Assembly (NCBI GenBank): GCA_963573385.1
Contig: CAUYLG010027006.1
Coordinates: 1 to 64,000, forward strand
Origin: Cacajao melanocephalus
Taxonomy: Eukaryota; Chordata; Mammalia; Primates; Pitheciidae
Length of the DNA: 64,000 nt
Direction: 5' to 3'
Shown here piece after piece: positions 1-12,318 of the stretch. How positions within the stretch are numbered: position 1 is the stretch's first letter; the number at the start of each line of letters is the position of its first letter. The translations under genes were made by a program, and so were the position numbers. The notes under the pieces are model-generated. The model was given only the letters and a program-made list of their open reading frames with translations, searched no databases and was not told where the DNA came from.

Positions 1-602
1 CGCCGCACCGGGGCGCCGGCAAAATAGCTGCGCCGGCCAAAAGAGTCGCGCTGGCGACCCGTGTGGCTCCTCCGCCGGGAATCTCCCAGTTTGTGGGCAA
101 CAGAAATTCGTCTGAAATTGCGGCGTCCACTCGCTCTCTGCGCTTTCACTGGGAGCTACAATCCTGAGCTGTTGTTAATCATCCATCTTGGATCTCTCCG
201 CCCGGTGATGAAGTTTTTTCTGTTTCTTAGTTTTCCTTTGGCGGACGCCCCTTCCCCACAGAGCTGGACCTTCCCGGTTCAGCTGTGCTTACTGTGAAAC
301 TCTCAGTCCACAGCGCTTCCAATTGCTGTTCTCCTTGTGGGGATGGGCCAGCTGAGCCGGACTCAAAGGGCATCTCGTCTCGTATACTCCGCACCGAGAA
401 GCGCCGCACCGGGGCGCCGGCAAAATAGCTGCGCCGGCCAAAAGAGTCGCGCTGGCGACCCGTGTGGCTCCTCCGCCGGGAATCTCCCAGTTTGTGGGCA
501 ACAGAAATTCGTCTGAAATTGCGGCGTCCACTCGCTCTCTGTGCTTTCACTGGGAGCTACAATCCTGAGCTGTTGTTAATCGGCCATCTTGGATCTCTCT
601 CC
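1..602 (-). mobile_element. L1 5' UTR, antisense to RFWD3, built of tandem 401-bp units
   Basis: Read on the minus strand, the L1 begins near 602 with the typical start (ccaagatggccgatt) and runs left out of the window, so ORF1 and ORF2 would lie outside. Bases 1-199 repeat 402-600 almost exactly at an offset of 401, so the 5' UTR contains at least one full unit plus part of a second. Many CpG sites are intact and the two copies differ at only a few bases, which suggests a young insertion. The orientation and GC-rich composition fit an intact 5' end, not the usual 5'-truncated L1. Subfamily not determined. Confidence 0.85.
581..592 (-). promoter_or_regulatory. YY1-type site at the L1 5' end
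   Basis: CGGCCATCTTGG on the + strand is CCAAGATGGCCG on the L1 strand, matching the YY1 motif that positions L1 transcription starts. In the inner unit the same place (about 180-190) reads CATCCATCTTGG, so the base after ATGG is changed there. Confidence 0.6.
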
Positions 603-711
603 AGAATTCATATTTTTTATTCATTTGTATTGGGTTGTTTCTTTCTTACTGATTTGTAGGAATGTTTCGGTCAAGAAAAATTTTTTTAATAAGACAGCGC
701 CTTGCTGTATC

Positions 712-838
712 ACAAAGACAGGGTCTTGCTCTATCATAAAGGCCAGAGTGCAGTGGTGCCATCAAACTCCTAGGCTCAAGCAGTTCTCCAACCTCAGCAT
801 CCCGAGTACGTGGGTCTACAGGCGCATGGCACCACATC
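712..838 (-). mobile_element. Old Alu monomer fragment
   Basis: A single diverged arm beginning gacagggtcttgctctatc and ending in an Alu head-like accaca, with no second arm. Confidence 0.7.
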
Positions 839-913
839 TGACTCATGATTTACTAAATGGTATATTTTTTCTGTACAAGTGTTCATTGCTACTTCTATCC
901 TACATTAAGTTTC

Positions 914-1216
914 CAGGCAGGTGCAGTGGCTTACGCCTGTAATCCCAGCACTTTGGGAGGCCAAGGCAGGCAAATCACGAGGTCAGGAGTTCGAGGCCAG
1001 CCTCACCAACATGGTGAAACCCCGTCTCTACTAAAAATACAAAATTAGCCAGGAGTGGTGGCATGCACCTGTAATCTCAGCTACTCAGGAGGCTGAGACA
1101 GGAGAATCGCTTTAACGCAGGAGGTGGAGGTTTCAGTGAGCCAAGATCGTGTCACTGCACTTCAGCCTGGGCGACAGAGTGAGACTCTGTCTCCCAAAAA
1201 AAAAAAAAAAAAAAAA
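914..1216 (+). mobile_element. Alu
   Basis: Full dimer from aggcaggtgcagtggct to an A tail at 1196-1216. Confidence 0.92.
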
Positions 1217-1240
1217 TCAAGTTTTCATGTATGAATGGAC

Positions 1241-1548
1241 TACAATAGTCCCCACTTAGCCACAATGAATACCTTCTAAGTGCCCCCAGTGAATGCCTGA
1301 AACTATAGTATGTTTTTTGCTATACATACAAATCTAAGGTTAATTTATAAATTAGGAACAGTAAGAGATTAACAACAATAACTAATAATAAAATAGAGTG
1401 ATTATGCCAATATACTGTAATAAAATTTATGTGAATGTGGAATGTGGTCTCCATCTCTCTTTCACCGTATCTCAATATTTGTGGATTGTGGTTGATAAAA
1501 GATATCGGAAACCGTGGGAAATGAAACTAGATAAGGGGCACTGCTGTA
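1241..1548. mobile_element. Tigger-type non-autonomous DNA transposon (MER2-like)
   Basis: Terminal inverted repeats are visible: tacaatagtccccactta at the left and ataaggggcactgctgta at the right. The inside is AT-rich with the characteristic run of aacaataactaataataaaa. Subfamily name is from memory. Confidence 0.7.
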
Positions 1549-1899
1549 CTCTTGTTCCATGGTCTTTTTGTTAATTCTTGCTCCAAAATTCCAAGTTATG
1601 ATTTATTGTAGCTTTAAAATATGTCCCCCCACCTTGTTCTGCAAAAGCGTCTTTTGCTATTTTTGGCATTGTTCTCCATAATTAATTTTAAGTTCGTTTC
1701 TTAAGTTTCATGAAAAAACCTTTGGGATCTTGATTGAAATTGCATCAGATTTATGGAGTAACTTAAGAAGTACCATCTTTATTATGGTTAGTTTTTCCAA
1801 TTATGAACATTATGTAATATCCTTCCATTTATTCACTATTTTCTTGTGTCTTTCACAAGTATATTTTGCTTCATAAAGGTCCTGCCTAGCCTTTTACTT

Positions 1900-2590
<691 letters not shown>

Positions 2591-3060
2591 TTTCTAGATT
2601 GCTGTTAAAATTGTGAATACATTTTTAAAATTACATTTACTAATCAGTTATCTGATATAGGGTCCGCTATTGATCTAATTTTCTTGGTCTTGAGTCTAGC
2701 AACCTTGCTAAACTGTAATTGTTTGTGGGTTCTCTTGAATTTGCCATAAACATAATAGGAACAGCTTTATCTCTTCCAATTTTTATATCTTTTTCTTCCA
2801 TAGCTTATTGGAGTGGAATTCTGTCTTTGCATTTCATATTTTGAGCCTGTTTTTAGGTACATACAAAAGTATGATTGTTATTCTTGGTGAATGTGTCCTG
2901 ATGTTACATTGTTCCTCCTTTTGCCTATTTATGCTTTTTCCTTATTTCTAATTGGTCTTTTGTTAGTGTTTGCTTGATGTATACTTTCACTCTTTTTAAC
3001 TTCAGATTCTTTTTGGGGTTATATTATTTTTGAGTATCTCATGAACAATGAAAGGCTTAT
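2591..3060 (-). mobile_element. Old L1 fragment (ORF2 region), antisense
   Basis: The T-rich strand (gattgctgttaaaattgtga, then gcaaccttgctaaact) resembles the reverse complement of L1 ORF2. Strongly decayed; right boundary uncertain. Confidence 0.55.
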
Positions 3061-3400
3061 TGTTTTCTTTTTAATCCAGAAACCTTGGCCTTTTAACATT
3101 ATCAGTTTAATCTTTAATAATTTGCCTTAGTTAAAGCACGAGATTGGCTCTGTTCTCATGTTTTGCCTGTGGCATTTTGAGTCCCTGTTTTTTAGTAGTA
3201 GTCAAATTCCTGACCATCACTCCCTGCTTACCTCAAAATCTGTTTCTGGAGATATTTTTCTCTTTTTGTAGTTTATTCACTGTCATAACATATTTACAGC
3301 AAAGTATGTGCATCATAGCATGAACTTAACTCTGCTATCTTGATAGGAAGTCTTCTCTAGCCTTCCTAATCCCAACGTGTTGCTGGCTTTACCCCTCTAG

Positions 3401-3515
3401 TTCGCTACTGAAGGAGCAGATGTTAAGGAAGCAGGCCGAGTTAGAATCAGCACAGTGCCGGCTCCAACTGCAGGTCCTCACTGATGAGTGCACTAGGCTT
3501 CAAAGCCGTGTTCAG
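3401..3515 (+). CDS. RFWD3: RFWD3 exon, coiled coil (residues 363-400)
   Basis: Acceptor cccctctag before 3401 and donor gtacg after 3515. The first base completes a codon split with the previous exon outside the window; 38 codons follow and the exon ends in phase 0. The peptide reads SLLKEQMLRKQAELESAQCR and continues with leucines and charged residues in heptad spacing, matching the coiled coil that follows the RING finger in RFWD3. The RING itself is encoded outside the window. Residue numbers assume the human length of 774. Confidence 0.95.
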
Positions 3516-3719
3516 GTACGTTTGTCCTTTCTAACCCAAAGAACTTTTGGAACAGGAATGGAAGAAGAATCTAAATGTTACGTATATTCATCTCAGAAAT
3601 AAATAGAATTTGCCAAGTTGTTTACAAGATAAACATGACCAACTCCTTATTTTATTTCTGATTGGGGAATCTGTTCAAAACTTACTACATACTTTATGAT
3701 ACCTATAGTCTGAATTTTA

Positions 3720-3984
3720 TTTTATTTTATTTATTTATTTATTTTGAGACAGAGTCTCACTCTGTCCACCTAGGCTGGAGTGCAGTGATAATGATCTTGG
3801 CTCACTGCACCCTCCGCCTCCTGGGTTCAAGCGATTCTCCTGGCTCAGCCTCTCGAGTAGCTGGGATTACAAGCGCCCGCCACCACGCCCAGCTAATTTT
3901 TGTATTTTTAGTAGAAACAGGGTTTCACCCTGTTGGCCAGGCTGGTCTCAAACTCCTGACCTCAGGTGAGCCACTGCACCTGGC
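3720..3984 (-). mobile_element. Alu with internal loss
   Basis: Starts with (TTTA)n and ends gtgagccactgcacctggcc. The part between the ctcaggtga and gagccactg segments is missing. Confidence 0.9.
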
Positions 3985-4091
3985 CTTACAATCTGAATTT
4001 TAGAAAAAAATTAAATTACCAGCCAAGAATTCCAAACTTATTTAAATAATTTTAGTTTCCTAAATCTACCAGTCATATGAGGGCTTTACTA

Positions 4092-4170
4092 GGAGTTTGA
4101 AGGTTACAATGAGCTGTGATTGCACCACTGCATTCCAGCATGGGTGACAGAGTGAGACCCTGTCTTTTTT
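4092..4170 (+). mobile_element. Alu 3' fragment
   Basis: Only the last part of a right arm is present (gcactgcattccagcatgg-like), ending gagaccctgtctttttt. Confidence 0.65.
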
Positions 4171-4410
4171 TTTTTTAAAGGACTTCAAACAAAACCACCA
4201 TTAAGGACTTCTACCCCTTACATTATGATGCTGTGCTCTCTTTATTTCACTTGCTTGTTGAAATACTGTAAAAACTCAGCAGTTGTCTAGGATTCATGTT
4301 AACATTTTCGTGTAATGGATAAGAAATCTTTCTGTATAAGATTAAGGAATTGTGTTTGAGGGGAATATGAAATTAAAAGCTTTGTATTTATAAAATCTTT
4401 TTCATTTTAG

Positions 4411-4636
4411 GACTTGCAAAAACTTATGTCACATCAAAATCAGAACTTAAAGCAACCCAGGGGCTCCCAAGCATGTGTCCTGAGCGGCTCACCCTCCAGC
4501 CAGGGCCAGCACAAGTACCACTTCCAAAAGACCTTCACAGTATCTCAGGCAGGAAACTGCCGGACCATGGCATACTGTGATGCCCTGAGCTGCCTGGTGA
4601 TATCACAGCCTTCTCCTCAGGCCTCTTTTCTTCCAG
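4411..4636 (+). CDS. RFWD3: RFWD3 exon, linker and start of WD40 region (residues 401-476)
   Basis: Acceptor ttcattttag before 4411; donor gtaaac after 4636. Phase 0 in, phase 1 out. It encodes DLQKLMSHQNQNLKQPRGSQ onward, a polar linker after the coiled coil, then KYHFQKTFTVSQAGNCRTMA and a beta-strand-like CDALSCLVISQ that begins the propeller region. The last base, g, joins gc of the next exon to make Gly476. Confidence 0.95.
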
Positions 4637-4878
4637 GTAAACAGTCTATAACCCCAGTTTTCATGTTCTTTATTAGACTCCATATATTTATTTCCTGTCC
4701 CTTTTTGAAAGATTCAAGACTCAATAGTGGGCAAACACTTACCACAGCTCACCAAGTTACCTTTCCCTATCAGTCCCTTGTTAATGCAAGTACCCCAGGG
4801 TGCTGCAAAGATGTCTTTACTGTCTGTTGACTTCATTCTATAAATTTATTCACGAAGAGGGTAGAAATACTGATAACC

Positions 4879-5173
<295 letters not shown>

Positions 5174-5190
5174 TAGAAATACTGATAACC

Positions 5191-6004
5191 ATGGTAAAGC
5201 AGGAGATGATGAAGTCCTTGATATAGTCCAAGGAGAAGGACATATATGTCCTATTCAACTTACAGATTCATTTTAGACTGGAAGTGTTTGACAAAGCACT
5301 ACTCTTAAGGGTTAATTCAAGGTGAGACAAAATTTAATACTTATTTTCAGTAGTGTTCAGGTTAACAATTTCCAAATAAGAGAATTCAGGAAGTACGCTG
5401 ATTGTTTTATTAATACTAGGTTAATGTTCTCTCAACATATTTTGTGCTTTTTAAGCTTAATTTTAGATTTTCTAAATGTTGAAAACCAAGTCTTTTCAAA
5501 TGCTCAATTAAATCATTTCTAAATCTTGCATATGTTTCTTTCTGCTGTCTTCAGCATAAGATTTCTGCCAGGTGTGAGACCCCTTTTCTTTAGTGTGGTT
5601 TCTTCTGTTTTCCCACTTAGAGCTTCCATTCAAATGCTTCAAAATTATGTCTACCAAACTTAGGTGTACGAAAGGTTGAGTGGAATCTCTAGGGTATCAT
5701 AAATTTTTCTATTCACTGATGCCAGGTCTGAGTTGAGAGGCTATCAGGGGCCTCCTCCAATTGAGGGGAAAGTAAAAGGATAATTTTGTAATGTTCCTTT
5801 ATCCCATCTAAGTTTTTAATAAATATTTATCATCAAAACCAACAAATTGGAAAAATACTCTCTTGTAATGTCCCCCAAATTGGGAATGTGTTCTGTTCTT
5901 TTTTTCTTAAAGTGTCCGTTGCAGTCTGCTTGATAGTGTGCTGGTGCTGATTTGTCCTTTTTCCCCTAAATGATTAACTCAGTGTGTACTTATGTTACCT
6001 TACT
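5191..6004. other. RFWD3 intron, no feature recognised
   Basis: AT-rich single-copy intron between two Alus. No exon, RNA gene or named repeat could be supported. Confidence 0.6.
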
Positions 6005-6310
6005 GATTTTTTTTTTTTTTTTTTTTTTTGAGATGGAGTCTTGCTCTGTGCACGGGCTAGAGGGCAGTGGCAGGCATGATTTCAGCTCACTGCAGCCTCT
6101 GCCTCCTGGGTTTAAGAGATTCTCCTGCCTCAGCCTCCCAAGTAGCTAGGACTACAGGTGCATGCCACCATGCATGGCTAATTTTTGTATTTGAAACAGG
6201 GATTTAGCCTGATGGTTAGGCTGGTCTGTCTAACTCCTGACCTCAGGTGATCCACCCATCTCAGCCTCCCAAAGTTCTGGGATTACAGGCCTGAGCGACC
6301 ATGCTTGGCC
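6005..6310 (-). mobile_element. Alu
   Basis: Poly-T of more than 20 bases, then a full dimer ending accatgcttggcc. Confidence 0.9.
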
Positions 6311-6335
6311 ACCTAGTTGAGATATCTACCTGTCT

Positions 6336-6336
6336 C

Positions 6337-6372
<36 letters not shown>

Positions 6373-6400
6373 CGTATATATACGTATATAAACGTATATA
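6336..6400. repeat. (TG)n / (TA)n microsatellite with TATACG units
   Basis: A tgtg run passes into tatatatata and three spaced acgtata units; alternating purine-pyrimidine throughout. Confidence 0.9.
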
Positions 6401-6432
6401 AAACTTAATAGTTTTAAAAGGACATATTTTTA

Positions 6433-6560
6433 GGCTGGGCATGGTGGCTCATGGCTGTAATCCCAGCACTTTGGGAGGCTGAGTTCATGAGGTCAGGAGA
6501 TCTAGACCATCCTGGCCAACATGGAGAAACCCCATTTCTTTTTTAAAAAAAAAAAAAAAA
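6433..6560 (+). mobile_element. Half-Alu (left arm only) with A tail
   Basis: A left arm ends at gaaaccccatttc and goes straight to an A tail. The duplication aaggacatattttt is at 6418-6431 and 6561-6574, so it inserted as a monomer. Confidence 0.85.
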
Positions 6561-6744
6561 AAGGACATATTTTTGTTGGTTATTTTCCCCCCTTCAGGAA
6601 TGCGGGTTTTGAAATGTCATCTGTTTCATTTCATTTCACACAGATGTGACATATCTTGACAAATTATTTGTTTTTATTCTTTATCGTTCACTCTTCCTTC
6701 TGCATCTAGAGTGTCTGTGGTTCAGATGAAATATTCTGTGTCAA

Positions 6745-7490
6745 CAGCTTTATTGAAGTATAATTGACAGGCAATAAACTGTAAATATTCAACATATACA
6801 ATTTAATGAGTTTTCACATATGTAATACACCCCTAAAACCATCACTACAATCACGATAACTTTATTTTATTTATTTATTTATTTATTTTTGATACAAGAT
6901 CTAGTTCTGTCACCCAGGCTGGAATGCAGGGAGAGGGGAGTGATCTCAGCTCATTACAACCTCTACCTCCTGGGCTCTAGCCGTCCTTCCACCTCAGCCT
7001 CTCAAGTTGCTGGAACTGCAGGCTCACAGCACTATGCCCAGCTAATTTTTGTATTTTTTGTAGCAATGGGGTTTCACCATATTGCTCAGGCTGATCTTGA
7101 ACTCATGAGTTCAAGCAAGCCACCCGCCTCAGCCTCCCAAAGTGCTGAGATTACATGTGTGAGTTACCACACTCAGCCATGAACATATGTATTACCCCAT
7201 AAGTTTCCCTATGGCCTTTTGTAATCTAATCTGCCCCACCCTCCTGTTTCTATCCCCACACAGTCACTGCTTTTTGTCACTACAGATTAGTTTGCATTTT
7301 CTAGGATTTTACCTAAAAGGAATCATAGAGTATTATTTTTTGGTCTGACTTCTTTCTCTCTGCATAATTTTTTATTGTAGTATATATTAGTAGTTAATTC
7401 CTTTTTAATGGGTAGTATTCCATTATATGTGTATACAATAGACTTGTTTATCCATTTACCTGGACATTTGGAATGGAATATACTTTTCTT
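6745..7490 (-). mobile_element. Old L1 3' end, antisense, split by an Alu
   Basis: Segments 6745-6860 and 7179-7490 read like the reverse complement of an L1M-type 3' region (tttattgaagtataattgac; gattagtttgcattttctag; tagtattccattatatgtg). The Alu at 6861-7178 interrupts it. Confidence 0.75.
6861..7178 (-). mobile_element. Alu (diverged) within the L1 fragment
   Basis: (TTTA)n start and many substitutions; ends gttaccacactcagcc. Confidence 0.9.
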
Positions 7491-7549
7491 TTTTTCTTGT
7501 CTTCATGGTCATGAGGCAAGCATGAGTTGTACTTTTTTTCTTTTCTTTT

Positions 7550-7881
<332 letters not shown>

Positions 7882-7892
7882 TAAATTATAGG

Positions 7893-8182
7893 CCAGGCAT
7901 GGTGGTTCATGCCTATAATCCCAGCACTTTAAAAGGCTGAGATGAGCAGATCACTTGAGGCCAGGAGTTTGAGACCAGCCTGGCCAATACGGTGAAACCC
8001 CATCTCTACCAAAAAATACAAAAGTTAGCCGAGCACGGTGGCACATGCCTGTAGTCCCAGCTAGTCAAGAGGCTGAGGCAGGAGAATTGCTTGAATCAAG
8101 AGGCGGAGGTTGTAGTGAGCCGAGAATACACCACTGTACTCCAGCCTGGGTGACAGAGTGAGGCCCTGTCTCAAAAATAAGT
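7893..8182 (+). mobile_element. Alu
   Basis: Full dimer; tail aaaaataagtaaataaat. It lies 160 bases before the next RFWD3 exon. Confidence 0.92.
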
Positions 8183-8344
8183 AAATAAATTATAAATTAC
8201 GAGAATTTTTATTTTGTTTGACCAGCTGGTTCCGAAGGACTTACATGCCAAGAAAGGTGGACAAAGGAGCTACTTGAAAAAGTAGTTTGCATTGCCCTAG
8301 GTTCACTTTCAGTGATCTGTTTCATACTCTCTTGCCTTTGACAG

Positions 8345-8495
8345 GCTTTGGTGTTAAGATGTTGAGTACTGCCAACATGAAAAGCAGTCAGTACATTCCG
8401 ATGCATGGCAAACAGATCCGTGGACTAGCTTTTAGCAGTTGCTCCAGAGGCTTACTACTGTCTGCTTCCCTAGACAACACTATTAAACTGACCAG
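8345..8495 (+). CDS. RFWD3: RFWD3 exon, first WD repeat (residues 476-526)
   Basis: Acceptor cctttgacag before 8345; donor gtgagt after 8495. Phase 1 in, phase 2 out. It encodes [20 protein letters not shown], then [11 protein letters not shown] and [14 protein letters not shown], the classic inner strands of a WD repeat: His-Gly near the start, then a strand ending S-x-D-x-T-I-K-L. This fits WD repeat 1, residues about 495-537. In the family the WD40 domain contacts RPA. Confidence 0.95.
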
Positions 8496-8763
8496 GTGAG
8501 TGATTTGGGGAGGAAGGTGGAGATTGGGCTGTTTAGTGTTGAGTAGCATGAAACTAATATCAGTGTTATGATGACCTTAGCTCTGTTTTTTTTGGTCTGA
8601 GACATTGTCTTCTGAGATCCATTTAAAATGTATTGCTTTTAGAAGTGGACACAGGAGGTTACAAAACTAAGCGTAGTATCCTGTTTTGTTAAAATTATAT
8701 ATGTTACAAAAGATGTCTAAAGCATATTCTAAGGAGATGAGAATAAAATTCTAAAGTTGGTGG

Positions 8764-9095
8764 AGGCCAAGCGTGATGGCTCACGCCTGTAATTCCAGCA
8801 CTGAGGGAGGCTGAGGCAGGCAGATCACCTGAGGTCAGCAGTTTGATACTAGCCTGGCCAACATGGTGAAACCCCGTCTTTGCTAAAAATACAAAGATTA
8901 GCTGGGCATGGTGGCAGGCATCTGTAATCCCACCTACCAGGGAGGCTGAGGCAAGAGAATCACTTGAAGAATCAATCACCTGGGAAGTAGAGGTTACAGT
9001 GAGCTGAGATCGCACCACTATACTCTAGCCTGGGCAACAGAGCAAGGCTCTGTCTCAAAGTAAGTAAATAAATAAAAATAATAAAAAAATAAAGT
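8764..9095 (+). mobile_element. Alu
   Basis: Full dimer with a small extra segment in the right arm (gaatcaatcacctggg) and a tail aagtaagtaaataaataaaa. Confidence 0.9.
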
Positions 9096-9198
9096 TTGTA
9101 GAATGATAGGATGGAGGGAGCTTTGGTACCTGATATCACAGAGTCACCATACCAGGTTGGGACTGCTTACTCCTGGTCCTGGTCTGTTACCTGGGTAA

Positions 9199-9874
<676 letters not shown>

Positions 9875-10113
9875 CCTTTATTCTTTTACTTCCTTACAAC
9901 TCAAGGGGAAAACCTGTGGCCCCCAAGACAAATGTTCTAGAATTTAAAGGAGTTATCTGGACAGATCTTAGAAAAAATAGGGAATCCAGATATTTTGGGC
10001 GTGTGAGTGTGTTCTCAGTAAGGATTAAGGATCATTTAAATGATACTCTTTACATCTTTGTCATGTATTTGATTTTCTTAATGCAGTTGTAAAAGTCTCT
10101 TGTAACTCCACAG

Positions 10114-10290
10114 CCTGGAGACAAACACCGTGGTCCAGACTTACAATGCTGGACGTCCTGTCTGGAGCTGTTGCTGGTGTCTTGATGAGAATAACTACAT
10201 GTATGCTGGACTGGCCAATGGTTCAGTTCTAGTATATGACATGCGAAACACAAGCAGTCATGTCCAGGAGTTAGTAGCTCAGAAAGCCAG
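10114..10290 (+). CDS. RFWD3: RFWD3 exon, second WD repeat (residues 526-584)
   Basis: Acceptor taactccacag before 10114; donor gtaggg after 10290. Phase 2 in and out. It encodes [20 protein letters not shown], then [20 protein letters not shown] and [19 protein letters not shown]. The segment from VWSC to VLVYDMR is one complete WD-type blade (strand, turn, then V-x-V-Y-D). Met in YMYAG and YDMR differs from my memory of the human protein (Ile and Val), part of the case for a non-human species. Confidence 0.95.
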
Positions 10291-10514
10291 GTAGGGAGCC
10301 ACTTACTGTCTTCCTGGTAGTCGTTGCTTTCTCTTGGCTTATTATTGTGTTCATTGTTTCTTCAGAGGGTGTTCCACAGTTGGTCAGAAATCCTCACAAG
10401 AGTTTTTGCAGATCCACTTGATGTCACTTCAAAATCAATAACATTCTTATTAATAAGAGTTTATATCCATGATATTTCATATGACAGAGTTCTGGTACAA
10501 TTATAGCCAGGTTC

Positions 10515-10665
10515 ATAGTCAGTAATCATCTAACATGGCAAAATAGAGTCAGATCTCTGTTCAGAACCCAGCTCAGTGGAGTTCTTCAACTTACAAGATG
10601 TGTGACTGTAGTTGTATTTCTTGGCCCATTGAGAGCTTCATCTGTAAAATCTGATCACCGTAGGC
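10515..10665 (+). repeat. MIR-like SINE fragment
   Basis: Decayed MIR pattern: a cagaacccagctc-like core, then gatgtgtgactgta and cttcatctgtaaaatc. Low identity, so boundaries are approximate. Confidence 0.45.
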
Positions 10666-11113
10666 CACTTGCTTTAATAGCCACATGTCTAGCACATAAG
10701 AAGAGAGCAGTTAAGGCTAGCCTAATAAAAAGTGATTTAAAACTTACCTAATCCAAAGCTAAACCAACTTGTTTGAAGATACTATATTATTATTTATCAT
10801 TTAATCCATTTAAGAGATTGAGAAGTTTATAAAGTCAGCCCAAGTTCTGAGGATGGATGGCCACCAGCACCACTATGTCTTAGAATGTGTTGAGCTGCCC
10901 TGTAGGTATAAAGTTCTCAGAAGGGGAGTAGGGTCTGTGACCTGGCCAAAATGAAAAGTATCCTAAGAGATAATTTGTTTCCAACTGGATATATTAAAAA
11001 GAGCAAGGAGAGCTAAACATAAAGATATCAATAAAGTAATAATTATTTACTGAAACCTATTCCCACATAGAGTAGACAGTAAAATACAGCAAGGTTTTTT
11101 TGTTGGTGGCAGT

Positions 11114-11366
11114 TTTTTTTTTTTTTCTTAAGACAGCGTCTTACTCTGTGAGCCAGGCTGGAGTGCAGTGGCACAGTCTTGGCTCACTGTATCCTCTGCC
11201 TCCTGAGTGTCTGGGACTACAGGTGTGTGCCTAACTTTTATATGTTTAGCAGAGACGGGGTTTCACCATGTTGGCCAGGCTGGTCTCAAACCCCTGGCCT
11301 CAAGTGATTCTCCCACGTTGGCTTCCCTAAGTGCTGGGATTACAGGCGTGAGCCACGACGCCCAGC
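11114..11366 (-). mobile_element. Alu
   Basis: Poly-T, gacagcgtcttactctg start, shortened right arm, ends gagccacgacgcccagc. Confidence 0.9.
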
Positions 11367-12103
11367 AAGTACCAAACTCAAACCCAGCAAGTTTCAAAAT
11401 GGCAAGGAAAGACTATTTGTATGTATTGTTCATTTTTATTTTTGTTTACTTTGATTACCTTTATTGTGACAGGGAAAATGAAATAAAACAGGGAAAGTAG
11501 ACACTTTGGCAACTTCGGCATGAAGGAGTTCACAGCAGAAATGAGTTCCTAGGAACATGGTTTGAAAGATGATATTTCTGAGAGAATTCTTGGCATATAG
11601 TCCTGGTCATATGCTTGCAGAAGGAAATTTAGAAAATCTAAAACAGTCCTGTTTCTGAATTTAAATGTAGCTGCTTTTAGCTGTATTTTAATTGTGGGGT
11701 CTGTCAGCTACAACTTGGAATCTTTATTTTGTTATGTATTTAAGCTTTGTTTCTTTCCTGACTTTTCTTTGTATGTGGCTAACCCCATTTCCACAAGCTT
11801 CACACCAGTCAAGCTTCCTAGTAAATTGTGATCTTTTTATCCCTTAAATTTCCTAGTTATTTTTTTCCTTTTTTTTTTTTCTGACCATCTGGTATCTCCC
11901 TTGAAATTAGGTGCAGAATATTATATGCATACTCTTTTGTTTCTACAGAGAGGGTTGATAATTTTTATCAGATGTCAGAAGATAGTGACTAAAGGTGTTT
12001 AACCTCTGTAGAGGTAGGAATGTGCTTGAGGGTTCCTGGTATAGGGGTCTAGAGCCATCTGAGTTTTGGAATGTAAGATACAGTTTCCTTTCTTTCCCTT
12101 CAG

Positions 12104-12318
12104 ATGTCCACTGGTCTCCCTGTCATACATGCCCAGAGCTGCCTCAGCTGCATTTCCATATGGTGGGGTGCTGGCTGGAAACTTGGAGGATGCTTCCTTC
12201 TGGGAACAGAAAATGGACTTTACTCATTGGCCTCATGTGCTGCCCTTGGAGCCAGGGGGCTGCATAGACTTTCAGACAGAAAACAGCTCCCGGCACTGTC
12301 TTGTGACCTACAGACCTG
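12104..12318 (+). CDS. RFWD3: RFWD3 exon, WD40 region with Ile639 (residues 585-656)
   Basis: Acceptor cccttcag before 12104; donor gtaagt after 12318. Phase 2 in, phase 1 out. It encodes [20 protein letters not shown], then [20 protein letters not shown] and a segment containing [15 protein letters not shown]. The isoleucine of GGCI falls at residue 639, the position changed to lysine in the Fanconi anaemia patient allele, and is unchanged here. Asn in AGNLED differs from the Thr I remember in human. Confidence 0.95.

Noticed and set aside
1..602. SVA, satellite or LTR identity for the GC-rich repeat at the left edge
   Set aside because: On the minus strand it begins with the L1-type ccaagatggccg start and following 5' UTR pattern.
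6336..6400. CRISPR-like or tandem array
   Set aside because: It is a dinucleotide microsatellite; no spaced repeats of CRISPR type occur anywhere in the window, as expected for a primate.
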